Below are positions 16,406 to 25,322 of a stretch of 64,000 nucleotides of DNA, piece by piece (positions within the stretch are counted from its first letter, which is position 1; every line of letters begins with the position of its first letter). The position numbers were made by a program, and so were the translations under genes. Origin of the DNA: Myxococcus fulvus (GTDB lineage Bacteria > Myxococcota > Myxococcia > Myxococcales > Myxococcaceae); contig NZ_FOIB01000003.1 in NCBI RefSeq assembly GCF_900111765.1, forward strand, positions 372,001-436,000, in the 5' to 3' direction. The notes under the pieces were generated by a model. The model was not told the DNA's origin. It saw only the letters and a list, made by a program, of their open reading frames with translations, and did not search any database.

Positions 16406-17302
16406 ATGCGTGATGCCCACCGGATGAAAGAGAAGTTCGACGTCTCTCTGGACAACCGGCAGATTGTCAGCCTGTTGATCGCCGGCATCGTGGTGCTCGG
16501 CGCCGTCTTCGTGCTGGGCGTCGTCGTGGGCAAGAAGCTCGCCGGCGATGCCCAGACGGCCAGCGCCCCCGACCTGCTCTCTGCCCTGGACGCCAACGCC
16601 CAGGCGCTGCAGGCCGTGCGCAAGGAGCCGCAGCTCACGTTCCAGGACGAGCTGACGCGCAAGGCCAGCGCGGAGCCGATTTCACCTCCCGCGCCCAAGC
16701 CCGCCCCCAAGGCGCCCGTCGTCGCGGAGAAGCCCGTGGCCAAGCCGGCCGAGCCGGTGAAGAGCGCCGCGCTCGCCCCGACGCCGGACCCGGACACCGG
16801 TGAGCTGCCCCCGGAGGAGCCGGCCGAGGAGCCCAAGGCCGTCGCCGAGGCGCCCAAGCCCGAGGAGAAGCCCGTCGCCGCCGAGAAGCCCGTCGAGAAG
16901 CCCGTCGCCGCCGAGAAGCCCGCGGCCCTCGCGGTGAAGCCCGCGGTGGTGTCCGGCAAGGTGGAGGTGGCGGCGGTCCCCACGCGCACCACCCAGAAGG
17001 AGGGCGGGGGACTGAAGGAGGCCATCGCCCGGGCCGCGCAGCTGCCGGACCCCGCGGTGAAGGGTGGGGCGTTCACGCTCCAGCTCTCGGCGTTCCAGGA
17101 CAAGCAGGAGGCCGAGCGTTTCATGGGTCGGTTGCGCGACCGCGGCTATGCCCCGTATATCGTCACCGCGGAGGTGGCTGGTAAGGGCACCTGGTACCGC
17201 GTGCGCATGGGCACCTTCGCCTCGAAGGACGCTGCCACCCGGTATCTGTCAGACTTCAAGCGAGAGACGCAGCTCGACGCGTTCGTGGCCGGCACGAACT
17301 GA
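16406..17302 (+). CDS. SPOR-domain inner-membrane protein
   Basis: A 298-aa bitopic protein: a short cytosolic N-terminus, a membrane helix at about 20-41 (IVSLLIAGIVVLGAVFVLGV), and a long Ala/Pro/Lys/Glu-rich periplasmic linker with a repeated E-K-P-V-A-(A/E). The C-terminal SPOR domain begins near 222 (FTLQLSAFQDKQEAERF) and contains YRVRMGTF. SPOR domains bind denuded septal peptidoglycan, so a role in cell division or envelope remodelling is likely. The linker length resembles that of FtsN/DedD-type proteins. The ATG at 16406 is preceded by GAGG. Confidence 0.9.
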   Translation: MRDAHRMKEKFDVSLDNRQIVSLLIAGIVVLGAVFVLGVVVGKKLAGDAQTASAPDLLSALDANAQALQAVRKEPQLTFQDELTRKASAEPISPPAPKPAPKAPVVAEKPVAKPAEPVKSAALAPTPDPDTGELPPEEPAEEPKAVAEAPKPEEKPVAAEKPVEKPVAAEKPAALAVKPAVVSGKVEVAAVPTRTTQKEGGGLKEAIARAAQLPDPAVKGGAFTLQLSAFQDKQEAERFMGRLRDRGYAPYIVTAEVAGKGTWYRVRMGTFASKDAATRYLSDFKRETQLDAFVAGTN

Positions 17303-17330
17303 AGAGCGGCCGAGGAAGACAGGAAGCACC

Positions 17331-17693
17331 ATGACGACGACGAGGCGGGTGGAGAAGCCCTGGGGCCACGAGCTCATCTGGGCCCACACCGAGCGCTATG
17401 TGGGCAAGCTGCTGCACGTGAAGCAGGGCCACAAGCTCAGCCTGCAGTACCACAACCAGAAGGACGAGACGATCCACGTCCAGAGCGGCAAGCTGCTCTT
17501 CGTCGTCGACGAGGGACAGGGGCTCATCGAGAAGGAGATGAACCCGGGCGAGAGCTACCACATCAAGCCGCTCACCAAGCACCGCATGGTGGCCCTCACC
17601 GACTGCGACATCCTCGAGGTGAGCACCCCCGAGCTGGATGACGTCGTCCGGCTGGAGGACTCCTACGGTCGCACCGGCACCAGCAAGCCGTAG
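17331..17693 (+). CDS. Cupin, mannose-6-phosphate isomerase-like
   Basis: A 120-aa single-domain cupin from the ATG at 17331 (AGGAAG upstream). It has a first cupin motif KLSLQYHNQKDETIHVQSG, with metal ligands of the H-x-x-x-x-E-x-x-x-x-x-G type, and a second, PGESYHIKPLTKHR. The N-terminus VEKPWGHE(L) is the hallmark of the type II mannose-6-phosphate isomerase/GDP-mannose pyrophosphorylase C-terminal domain. It may interconvert mannose-6-P and fructose-6-P or act as a small sugar-binding cupin. It lies 28 bp after the SPOR gene. The downstream nucleotide-sugar genes make a sugar role sensible. Confidence 0.85.
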   Translation: MTTTRRVEKPWGHELIWAHTERYVGKLLHVKQGHKLSLQYHNQKDETIHVQSGKLLFVVDEGQGLIEKEMNPGESYHIKPLTKHRMVALTDCDILEVSTPELDDVVRLEDSYGRTGTSKP

Positions 17694-17736
17694 CAGTCAC
17701 TGTCGTACCCGGAAGGTGGACGCGGCCCGGCGCCCT

Positions 17737-18360
17737 TCAGTCGCTGGCCGCGTTGTTGGGATTGCGGGTCCACTTGTCGACGGTGCCGTCGCCGTCCAGG
17801 TCCTCGCCGATGCGGTCCACCTGGCCCTTCTCCCAGTACTCCCAATAGTCCACGCGGCCGTCGCCGTTGGTGTCGCGCTCCTTGCGCACCAGCACGCCGC
17901 GCTCGTAGTACGTGACGCTGTCGGGCTTGCCGTCGCCGTCGAAGTCCCGCTCGCGGCGCGTGTTGGCCCCCTTCTCGTAGAAGTAGGTGGCGTCCACCTT
18001 GCCGTCGTAGTCCAGGTCCATCACCTCGCGCATCAGCGCGCCGGACTCGTCGAAGAAGCGCGTCAGGTCCACGCGGCCGTCCCAGTTCAGGTCCAGCTCC
18101 TGGCGCACCTTGCGCAGCGTGTCCGAGCCCTCCACGTCCACCGTGTACGTCCACACGTCGGGCTTGCCGTCGCCGTTCACATCCTGCGCCGTGACGTGCT
18201 CGCCTCGCGCGCGCTCCGGCTTCACGGACTCGCCCGTGGTGGTGGGTGAGGATTGACCCGAGGCGCCCTGATTGCGTCCGGAGGCCTTGTCCCCGGCGCA
18301 GCCCGCGAGCAGGCCCGTGGTGACGAATCCGAGGAAAATCCAGCGCTTGGCGACTGTCAT
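17737..18360 (-). CDS. Lipoprotein with six EF-hand-like Ca-binding loops
   Basis: A 207-aa product from the ATG at 18360. The lipoprotein signal ends G-L-L-A-G-C (Cys21). Six acidic loops of the form D-x-(N/D)-x-D-G-x-x-D start at residues 60, 90, 115, 139, 163 and 187. They are separated by 24-30 residues of (Y/F)-x-(E/D)-x-G-(x)-L-x-R type strands. This is the Ca-binding thrombospondin-type-3 / dockerin-like loop architecture common in myxobacterial envelope proteins. Probably a calcium-stabilised surface protein. It is divergent from the RHH-UXS-GalE operon across an AT-rich 94-bp spacer. Confidence 0.85.
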   Translation of the reverse strand: MTVAKRWIFLGFVTTGLLAGCAGDKASGRNQGASGQSSPTTTGESVKPERARGEHVTAQDVNGDGKPDVWTYTVDVEGSDTLRKVRQELDLNWDGRVDLTRFFDESGALMREVMDLDYDGKVDATYFYEKGANTRRERDFDGDGKPDSVTYYERGVLVRKERDTNGDGRVDYWEYWEKGQVDRIGEDLDGDGTVDKWTRNPNNAASD

Positions 18361-18433
18361 CCGGGGCTCCCGCGACGATGGGGCGTCTGGGCCAGGACAT
18401 GTGCACGAGATGCTTCCGCGCGCCACGTCATTC

Positions 18434-18450
18434 CATATATTTTCACATAT
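18434..18450. promoter_or_regulatory. AT-rich CATAT direct repeats in a divergent spacer: possible RHH operator
   Basis: CATAT occurs at 18434-18438 and 18446-18450, 12 bp apart and about one helical turn, within a locally AT-rich stretch just before the RHH gene. Ribbon-helix-helix dimers typically bind tandem short repeats. Autoregulation is inference only. Confidence 0.3.
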
Positions 18451-18454
18451 CGCC

Positions 18455-18634
18455 ATGGCCCGAAAGAAAGTCAGCACCACCATCTACATTACCCCGGAGC
18501 AGAACGAGCTCCTCAAGGCGCTGAACCAGAAGACCAAGGTGCCCGTGGCCGAGTACATCCGCCAAGGCATCGACCTGGTCCTGGAGAAGTACAAGGCGCA
18601 GCTGCCTGGGCAAGCGACCTTCGACGAGATTTGA
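18455..18634 (+). CDS. Ribbon-helix-helix (CopG/Arc-type) DNA-binding protein
   Basis: A 59-aa product. The N-terminal ribbon [16 protein letters not shown] and the helix-helix [18 protein letters not shown] fit the CopG/MetJ/Arc fold, which binds DNA as a dimer through the beta ribbon. The ATG at 18455 has no clear Shine-Dalgarno sequence and follows a CATAT-rich segment. It lies 16 bp upstream of the UXS-type gene and is probably in one operon with it, so it may control nucleotide-sugar synthesis or its own transcription. An antitoxin role is unlikely because no toxin gene adjoins it. Confidence 0.85.
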   Translation: MARKKVSTTIYITPEQNELLKALNQKTKVPVAEYIRQGIDLVLEKYKAQLPGQATFDEI

Positions 18635-18650
18635 AGAAAGAGGCGGGCAC

Positions 18651-19616
18651 GTGAAGAGCATGCAGGGGAAGCGAGTGGTGGTCCTGGGGGGCGCGGGCTT
18701 CGTTGGCTCGCACCTGTGTGAGCGACTGCTGGATGACGGCGCGGCCGCGGTGACGGCGGTGGACAACCTCATCACCGGCAACGAGGAGAACCTGCGCACC
18801 CTGAAGGGGCGGCCGGGCTTCTCGTACGTGAAGGCGGACATCACCGAGGGCATCCCCGTGGAGGGGAAGCTCGACTACGTGTTGAACCTGGCCTCGCCCG
18901 CCTCGCCCATCGACTACGCGAACCTCCCGCTGGAGACGCTGCGCGTGGGCTCCATCGGCACGGAGAACGGGCTGAAGCTGGCGGAGAAGAACAACGCCGT
19001 CTTCCTGATGGCGTCCACCTCCGAGGTGTACGGAGACCCGTTGGTGCACCCGCAGCGCGAGGACTACTGGGGCAACGTCAATCCCATCGGTCCACGCTCG
19101 GTGTACGACGAGGCCAAGCGCTACTCGGAGGCCATCACGGCGGCCTACGGGCGCAAGGGCGTGCAGGTGCGCATCGTCCGCATCTTCAACACCTACGGTC
19201 CGCGCATGCGCCTCAACGATGGCCGCGTGGTGCCGGCCTTCGTGGGCCAGGCGCTGCAGGGCGAGGACTTCACGGTGTTCGGTGACGGCAGCCAGACGCG
19301 CTCGTTCTGTTACGTGAAGGACCTGGTGGACGGCCTGGTGCGGCTGGCCCTGTCGGACGAGCCCAACCCGGTCAACATCGGCAACCCCCGGGAGATGACC
19401 ATCCGTCAGTTCGCGGAGGCCGTGCGCACGGCGGCGGGCGGGGGCGGGAAGATCATCGAGAAGCCCTTGCCCAAGGACGACCCCAAGCAGCGTCAGCCAG
19501 ACATCACCCGGGCCCGCACGCTTCTGAACTGGGAGCCCAAGGTGCCGCTGGAAGAGGGTTTGCGAGAGACCATCGCGTACTTCCGCGAGGTTGCCGTGCG
19601 ACGCTCCCCGGCATAG
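18651..19616 (+). CDS. UDP-glucuronate decarboxylase-like SDR (UDP-xylose synthase type)
   Basis: A 321-aa extended short-chain dehydrogenase. The NAD motif is GGAGFVGS, the Ser/Tyr/Lys catalytic set is STSEVYG with Y-D-E-A-K, and [17 protein letters not shown] is characteristic of UDP-glucuronic acid decarboxylases. FNTYGPRM and [12 protein letters not shown] follow. These enzymes convert UDP-glucuronate to UDP-xylose (or a 4-keto intermediate) for polysaccharide synthesis. GTG at 18651 is the start consistent with spacing; ATG at 18660 would remove three residues. It is followed after 71 bp by a second epimerase. Confidence 0.88.
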   Translation: MKSMQGKRVVVLGGAGFVGSHLCERLLDDGAAAVTAVDNLITGNEENLRTLKGRPGFSYVKADITEGIPVEGKLDYVLNLASPASPIDYANLPLETLRVGSIGTENGLKLAEKNNAVFLMASTSEVYGDPLVHPQREDYWGNVNPIGPRSVYDEAKRYSEAITAAYGRKGVQVRIVRIFNTYGPRMRLNDGRVVPAFVGQALQGEDFTVFGDGSQTRSFCYVKDLVDGLVRLALSDEPNPVNIGNPREMTIRQFAEAVRTAAGGGGKIIEKPLPKDDPKQRQPDITRARTLLNWEPKVPLEEGLRETIAYFREVAVRRSPA

Positions 19617-19687
19617 GTTGCCGCCGCGAGTGATCCTGGATGTGAAGACGGGTCCGGCCACGGCCGGATGGCGGGGAGAGCGATAGC

Positions 19688-20629
19688 GTGAAAGTCCTGG
19701 TGACGGGTGGCGCGGGCTTCATTGGCTCGCACGTGTGTGACGAGTTCCTCCGGGGTGGGCATGAGGTCATCGCCCTGGATGACCTGTCCGGCGGCCGGAA
19801 GGAGAACCTGGACCCTCGCGTCCGGCTGGCGGTGCATGACATCCGCAGCCGGGAGGCCTCGGAACTCATCAAGGCGGAGAAGCCGGACGTCCTCTGTCAC
19901 CTGGCCGCGCAGATGGACGTGCGGCGCAGCGTGGACGACCCGGGCTTCGACGCGGACGTGAACATCCGCGGCATGCTCAACCTCCTGGAGGCCGCGCGCG
20001 TCTCCGGCGTCAAGAAGGTCATCTTCAGCTCCACGGGCGGCGCCATCTACGGTGAGCAGGACGTGTTCCCCGCGCCGGAGTCCCACGCCACGCGGCCGGT
20101 GTCGCCCTACGGCGTCTCCAAGGCGGCCGGCGAGCTGTACCTGGGCTACTACAAGGCCCAGTACGGCCTGCCGTACGTCGCCCTCCGGTACGCGAACGTC
20201 TACGGCCCCCGGCAGAACCCCCACGGCGAGGCGGGCGTGGTGGCCATCTTCTGCCAGCGCCTGCTGTCCGGGCAGGGCTGCACCATCTTCGGCGAGGGCA
20301 AGCAGACGCGTGACTTCGTCTTCGGTCCCGACGTGGCCCGCGCCAACCGGCTGGCCTTCGAGAAGGACTACGTGGGTGCCATCAACATCGGCACCGGCGT
20401 GGAGACGGACATCAACCGCCTCTATGGCCTGCTGGCCGAGGCGGCCGGTTCGTCCGCGCCCGCGGCCCACGCCCCGGGCAAGCCGGGCGAGCAGCTGCGC
20501 TCGTGCATCGACAACTCGCTCGCGAAGAAGGTCCTGGGCTGGGAGCCCACCGTGGACCTGCGCGAGGGTGCCCGCCGCACGGTGGCGTACTTCCGCGAGA
20601 AGGCCGAGCCCGGCCGCGCCCACGGCTGA
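19688..20629 (+). CDS. UDP-glucose 4-epimerase-like NAD-dependent epimerase
   Basis: A 313-aa extended SDR from the GTG at 19688. It has GGAGFIGSHV (NAD), HLAAQMDVRRSVDDP, SSTGGAIYG (Ser), YGVSK (Tyr/Lys) and YANVYGPRQ(N)P(HG)EAGVVA. This set is typical of the GalE-like branch found in archaea and delta-proteobacteria. It probably interconverts UDP-glucose and UDP-galactose or related sugars for exopolysaccharide or LPS. It forms a likely operon with the RHH and UXS-type genes. The substrate is not fixed by sequence. Confidence 0.88.
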   Translation: MKVLVTGGAGFIGSHVCDEFLRGGHEVIALDDLSGGRKENLDPRVRLAVHDIRSREASELIKAEKPDVLCHLAAQMDVRRSVDDPGFDADVNIRGMLNLLEAARVSGVKKVIFSSTGGAIYGEQDVFPAPESHATRPVSPYGVSKAAGELYLGYYKAQYGLPYVALRYANVYGPRQNPHGEAGVVAIFCQRLLSGQGCTIFGEGKQTRDFVFGPDVARANRLAFEKDYVGAINIGTGVETDINRLYGLLAEAAGSSAPAAHAPGKPGEQLRSCIDNSLAKKVLGWEPTVDLREGARRTVAYFREKAEPGRAHG

Positions 20630-20842
20630 AGCCCGCCGGGTCGCAGGGCAGGGGAGTCCGGGTGGGGCCCTCGGGGCGCCTCCCGGGGCCCCGTCATGGC
20701 CTGGGGTGTCCCGAGGGCGGCATGATGCTTGGGGAACAATCGAGCGCCCCTGACGGGTTGCTCGTCGGGCAGTCGTTCGCGCGTAGATTTTCGCGCGGTT
20801 CGATGTTACTCACGCCCGCTTCTTTCGACGAGCGCCCCGAAC

Positions 20843-22654
20843 ATGCCGGCTGAAAACGCGCACATCCGCAACTTCTGCATCATCGCCCATATCGACCATG
20901 GGAAGTCGACGCTGGCTGACCGCCTCCTCGACAAGACGGGGACGCTGAGCAAGCGCGAGGCGCAGGCCCAGTTCCTCGACAACATGGACATCGAGCGCGA
21001 ACGGGGCATCACCATCAAGGCCCAGTCCGTGCGGATGAACTACACGGCGAAGGACGGCAAGCAGTACGTCCTGAACCTCATCGACACGCCGGGGCACGTC
21101 GACTTCGCCTACGAGGTGAGCCGCAGCCTGGCCGCGTGCGAGGGCGCGCTGCTGGTGGTGGACGCGTCGCAGGGCGTGGAGGCCCAGACGCTCGCCAACG
21201 TCTACATGGCGTTGGACCATGACCTGGAGATCATCCCGGTCATCAACAAGATCGACCTGCCCAGCGCGGACGTCGACCGCACGCGCGCCGAGATTGAAGA
21301 CGTCATCGGCATCGACGCGTCGGTGGCGGTGCCCGCGTCCGCGAAGGAAGGCATCGGCATCCACGAGATCCTCGAGTCCGTGGTGGCCCGCGTGCCCCCG
21401 CCGACGGGCGTGCCGGACGCGCCCCTCAAGGCCCTGGTGTTCGACTCCTGGTACGACAACTACCGGGGCGTGGTGACGCTGGTGCGCGTGCTCGAGGGCA
21501 CGCTGAAGCTCAAGCAGAAGATCAAGCTGTGGAGCAACAACAAGGTCTTCGAGGTCCAGGAGCTGGGCGTCTTCAGCCCGTTCTCCCGTCCGGTGACGCA
21601 GCTGATGGCCGGCGAGGTGGGCGTGCTGGTGGCCAACATCAAGGAGCTCCAGGACGCCAAGGTCGGTGACACCGTCACGGAGGAGGCCCGTCCCACGGAC
21701 GCGCCGTTCCCCGGCTTCCAGGAAGTCAAGCCGATGGTGTTCTCCGGCATCTTCCCGGTGGACTCGGACCAGTACGAGAACCTGCGCGACGCGCTGGCGA
21801 AGCTGAAGCTCAACGACTCCGCCTTCACGTACGAGCCCGAGTCCTCCACGGCGCTCGGCTTCGGCTTCCGCTGCGGCTACCTGGGCCTGCTGCACATGGA
21901 GATCGTCCAGGAGCGCCTGGAGCGCGAGTACAACCTGGACCTCATCACCACGGCGCCCAGCGTGGTGTACCGCATCACCACCAGCAAGGGGGACGTCCTG
22001 CTCGTGGACAACCCCGCGAAGCTGCCGGCGGTGCAGAGCATCGAGAAGTTCGAGGAGCCCATCCTCACCTGTCACATCCACGTCCCGAATGATCACCTGG
22101 GCGCCATCCTGAAGCTGTGCCAGGAGCGCCGCGGCGTGCAGAAGGACATGAAGTACCTGGGCAGCAGCGGTCAGCGCGTGCAGGTGACGTACGAGATGCC
22201 GATGGCCGAGGTGGTCTTCGACTTCTTCGACAGGCTCAAGAGCGTGTCGCGCGGCTACGCGAGCCTGGACTACGAGCTGACCGGCTATCAGGAGGCGGAC
22301 CTGGCGCGCCTGGACATCCTCATCAACGGGGACCCGGTGGACGCGCTGAGCGTCATCGTGCACCGCGAGCGCGCGTACCAGCGCGGCCGCGAGGTGTGCG
22401 AGAAGCTCAAGGAGGTCATCCCGAAGCAGATGTACGAGGTGGCCATCCAGGCGGCCATCGGCGCGAAGATCATCTCGCGCGAGACCATCTCCGCCATGCG
22501 CAAGAACGTGCTCGCCAAGTGCTACGGCGGCGACATCAGCCGCAAGCGCAAGCTCCTCGAGAAGCAGAAGGAGGGCAAGAAGCGCATGAAGCAGGTGGGC
22601 ACGGTGGAGATTCCGCAGGAGGCCTTCCTCGCGGTCCTGAAGACGGAGCAGTAG
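20843..22654 (+). CDS. lepA: Elongation factor 4 (LepA), back-translocating GTPase
   Basis: A 603-aa product of standard LepA length from the ATG at 20843 ([20 protein letters not shown]). G-motifs are visible: AHIDHGKST (P-loop), RGITIKAQ (switch I), DTPGH and NKIDLP. Domain II, the III/V elongation-factor domains and the LepA-specific C-terminal domain ([17 protein letters not shown]) are complete. LepA binds ribosomes and helps translation or assembly under stress. It lies directly upstream of lepB (3-bp gap), the classic lepA-lepB order. Longer in-frame starts are in the spacer, which contains two direct TTCGCGCG repeats (20776 and 20790). Confidence 0.97.
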   Translation: MPAENAHIRNFCIIAHIDHGKSTLADRLLDKTGTLSKREAQAQFLDNMDIERERGITIKAQSVRMNYTAKDGKQYVLNLIDTPGHVDFAYEVSRSLAACEGALLVVDASQGVEAQTLANVYMALDHDLEIIPVINKIDLPSADVDRTRAEIEDVIGIDASVAVPASAKEGIGIHEILESVVARVPPPTGVPDAPLKALVFDSWYDNYRGVVTLVRVLEGTLKLKQKIKLWSNNKVFEVQELGVFSPFSRPVTQLMAGEVGVLVANIKELQDAKVGDTVTEEARPTDAPFPGFQEVKPMVFSGIFPVDSDQYENLRDALAKLKLNDSAFTYEPESSTALGFGFRCGYLGLLHMEIVQERLEREYNLDLITTAPSVVYRITTSKGDVLLVDNPAKLPAVQSIEKFEEPILTCHIHVPNDHLGAILKLCQERRGVQKDMKYLGSSGQRVQVTYEMPMAEVVFDFFDRLKSVSRGYASLDYELTGYQEADLARLDILINGDPVDALSVIVHRERAYQRGREVCEKLKEVIPKQMYEVAIQAAIGAKIISRETISAMRKNVLAKCYGGDISRKRKLLEKQKEGKKRMKQVGTVEIPQEAFLAVLKTEQ

Positions 22655-22657
22655 CCC

Positions 22658-23914
22658 ATGAACGCCGCCAGTCCTTCGGCCACCCCTCCCGCGAAGCTGG
22701 CGTCCGTCATGGCGGCCCGGCGCACCCCCGAGCAGGTGCGCGCCCGGCGCACGCTGGTGTGGCGGGAGATGCTCACCAGCCTGTGGGCCCCGCTGTGCAT
22801 CGTCGCCATCGTGCTGTTCCCGTACACGGTGCTCATCGAGTACGTGCCCACGGCGGCCTCGTGGGCGCAGCCGGCGATGAAGGGGCTGGGGCTGTTGATG
22901 GTGGCGTACTTCGCGGTGCTGCTCGTGTGGCGCAACGTGTCGCCCAAGGAGAAGCAGCTGCGGCGCCTGCGGCACGAGGCGCACGAGCTCATCTCGGAGA
23001 ACGAGCGCATCCTCCAGAAGCCGGGCGTGCGCGAGAAGGTCTCCCCTGCGGTGGCGGAGCAGATCGCCGAGCAGGCGCTGAAGGTGGAGGGCGCGTCGGC
23101 GGCGGGGGACTCGGACGCGCTGGTGCGCGAGGTGAAGGCGCTGGAGGCGCTGACGACGCAGCACCTGGGCGCGTTCCGCAAGGAGTCGGCGGCGGACTTC
23201 GTGGGCGGCTTCGTGAAGATGCTGCTGGTGGCGCTGGTGTTCCGCACCTTCATCGTGGAGCCCTACCGGATTCCGTCCGGCTCCATGCTGCCCACGCTGC
23301 AGATCGGCGACCAGGTCTTCATCAACAAGTTCATCTACGGCGTGCGCGTGCCGTTCGCCAACGTGGTGCCGTTCGTCATCGTCCGGCCTCCCGGGCGCGG
23401 CGACGTCATCGTGTTCAACAACCCCGTCAACGAGGCCACCGACTACATCAAGCGCGTGGTGGGCGTGCCGGGCGACACGGTGGAGATGTTCGACGGCGTG
23501 GTGCACATCAACGGCCAGCCGCAGGCGCGCCAGCTGGTGGACGGCGAGTACATCGTCCACAACATCACCGACAGCGGCCAGTGGTACGACCAGCAGGAGG
23601 CGCTCTACCAGGAGAGCCTGAGCGGCGTGCCGCACAGCGTGCTGCAGACGCCCACGCGCATGCCGCGCCACGAGGGCCCCTACGTCGTCCCCGAGGGCCA
23701 CGTCTTCGTGATGGGCGACAACCGGGACAACAGCTCCGACAGCCGCCACGGCCTGGGTGTCACCGGCTACGGACGCACGGAGTTCGTGCCGTACGGTCAC
23801 ATCAAGGGCAAGGCCATGGTGGTGTGGCTTTCCCTGGGCTACCACGGCCTGTTCCACGGGCTGTTCGGCGGCACCGGCCTGCGGTTGGACCGCTTCTTCG
23901 AGCCTGTGCGCTGA
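22658..23914 (+). CDS. lepB: Signal peptidase I (first of two tandem copies)
   Basis: A 418-aa product. Two N-terminal membrane helices (about 43-60 and 76-93) precede a charged helical segment of about 90 residues, then a third hydrophobic stretch (183-200). The catalytic domain follows, with Ser209 in PSGSMLPTL and general base Lys265 in YIKRVVGVPGD. The MGDNRDNSSDSR box is also present. It cleaves signal peptides of exported proteins at the periplasmic face. The protein is about 100 residues longer than E. coli LepB because of the charged insert. Starts 3 bp after lepA, so translation is probably coupled. Confidence 0.95.
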   Translation: MNAASPSATPPAKLASVMAARRTPEQVRARRTLVWREMLTSLWAPLCIVAIVLFPYTVLIEYVPTAASWAQPAMKGLGLLMVAYFAVLLVWRNVSPKEKQLRRLRHEAHELISENERILQKPGVREKVSPAVAEQIAEQALKVEGASAAGDSDALVREVKALEALTTQHLGAFRKESAADFVGGFVKMLLVALVFRTFIVEPYRIPSGSMLPTLQIGDQVFINKFIYGVRVPFANVVPFVIVRPPGRGDVIVFNNPVNEATDYIKRVVGVPGDTVEMFDGVVHINGQPQARQLVDGEYIVHNITDSGQWYDQQEALYQESLSGVPHSVLQTPTRMPRHEGPYVVPEGHVFVMGDNRDNSSDSRHGLGVTGYGRTEFVPYGHIKGKAMVVWLSLGYHGLFHGLFGGTGLRLDRFFEPVR

Positions 23915-23989
23915 CGACGTCCGTCCCGGGCTGACGGGAGTTCCCTGGCAATCGTTCTCCTCGTGGTTCGTAGAGGGGAGCGGTCGACC

Positions 23990-25237
23990 ATGAGCTCTTC
24001 GAGTCCCTCCGCTGTGTCCGTGGTGTCGTTGCCCTCCCTGATGGCGGCCCGGCGCACCGTCGCGCAGCGGGAGGCCTACCGGAGACTCCGGTGGCGGGAG
24101 CGGCTCACCAGCCTGTGGGCCCCGGTGCTCATCGTCGCCGCGGCGCTGTTCCCGTACATGACGCTGATTGCCTACGTGCCCCCGGCGGCGAGCTGGGCGC
24201 AGCCGCTGATGAAGGGGCTGGGGCTGCTCATGGTGACGTACTACGTCGTCCTCTGGGTCCGGCGGGGCATCCTGTCCACCTGGTTCCAGGCCCGGCGCGC
24301 GGCGCGTGAGCAGCTCGACGAGAGCGAGCGGGCCCTGGCCCGGGCCCAGGCGAAGCAGGCGCTGGCGGCGGGGACGGGCGAGCTGGTCGCCGAGCAGGCG
24401 CTGAAGGTGGAGGCCGCCTCCGTGCGAGGGGACGCGGACGTGCTGCACGGCGAGGTGAAGCTCCTGTCGGCCCTCACCGAGCGGCACCTGGGGGCCTTCC
24501 GCAAGGAGTCCACCGTGGAGCTCTTCGGCGGCGTCGCGAAGTTCCTGCTCATCGCCCTGGTGTTCCGCACCGCCTGCGTGGAGCCCTACCGGATTCCGTC
24601 CGGCTCCATGCTGCCCACGCTGCACATCGGCGACTTCGTCCTCATCAACAAGTTCATCTACGGCGTGCGCGTGCCGTTCGCCAACGTGGTGCCGTTCGTC
24701 ATCCTGCGCCCACCGGCCCGAGGGGACGTCGTCGTGTTCAACAACCCGGTCGACACGTCCGCCGACTACATCAAGCGCGTGGTGGGTGTGCCGGGGGACA
24801 CGGTGGAGCTGTTCGACGGCGTGGTGCACATCAACGGCCAGCCTCAAGCCCGCCAGCTCGAGGCCCCGGAGTTCGTCGTGCACGACCTCGCGGATGGGAC
24901 GTGGTTCGAGCGGCGCGAGGCGCTCTCCCGGGAGGACCTGGGAGGTGTGTCGCACGCGGTGCTCCAGACGCCCACGCGGACGCCTCGCCACGAGGGCCCC
25001 TACGTCGTCCCTGACGGCCATGTCTTCGTCCTGGGCGACAACCGGGACAACAGCGCGGACAGCCGCCACGGGCTCGGCAGGCCCGGGGGCTACGGCGAGC
25101 CGGCGTACGTCCCGTACGGCCACATCAAGGGCAAGGCCCTGGTGATGTGGCTGTCGGTGAGCCACGGCGGTCTCTTGCACGGACTGTTCGGCGGCACCGG
25201 TCTGCGGGTGGATCGCTTCTTCGAGCCCGTGCGCTGA
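23990..25237 (+). CDS. Signal peptidase I paralogue (second tandem copy)
   Basis: A 415-aa product from the ATG at 23990 (GAGGGGAG upstream). It is collinear with the preceding lepB: same two-helix N-terminus, charged helical insert, PSGSMLPTL Ser, YIKRVVGVPGD Lys and GDNRDNSADSR box. Catalytic residues are intact. It differs most in the insert and around the substrate pocket, for example LEAPEFVVHDLADGTW in place of LVDGEYIVHNITDSG. A recent or maintained gene duplication giving two active enzymes, perhaps with different substrate preferences. Confidence 0.95.
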   Translation: MSSSSPSAVSVVSLPSLMAARRTVAQREAYRRLRWRERLTSLWAPVLIVAAALFPYMTLIAYVPPAASWAQPLMKGLGLLMVTYYVVLWVRRGILSTWFQARRAAREQLDESERALARAQAKQALAAGTGELVAEQALKVEAASVRGDADVLHGEVKLLSALTERHLGAFRKESTVELFGGVAKFLLIALVFRTACVEPYRIPSGSMLPTLHIGDFVLINKFIYGVRVPFANVVPFVILRPPARGDVVVFNNPVDTSADYIKRVVGVPGDTVELFDGVVHINGQPQARQLEAPEFVVHDLADGTWFERREALSREDLGGVSHAVLQTPTRTPRHEGPYVVPDGHVFVLGDNRDNSADSRHGLGRPGGYGEPAYVPYGHIKGKALVMWLSVSHGGLLHGLFGGTGLRVDRFFEPVR

Positions 25238-25263
25238 ACCACACCCAGGGGGCGAGCGACCCG

Positions 25264-25278
25264 CCGTCCCTCGGACGG
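25264..25278 (+). terminator. Small hairpin after the second signal peptidase gene
   Basis: CCGTCC (25264-25269) and GGACGG (25273-25278) form a 6-bp stem with a 3-nt loop in the 85-bp gap before pyrB. No T-run follows, so it could instead be a leader structure for pyrB. A TTGACG lies just after it. Confidence 0.3.
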
Positions 25279-25322
25279 TGCTTGACGCGCCGCACGGCCC
25301 GGGGTACGCGGCGGCCCCGGCC

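Noticed and set aside
18455..18634. RHH protein as an antitoxin
   Set aside because: No toxin-sized gene adjoins; the next gene is a sugar-nucleotide enzyme in the same operon.
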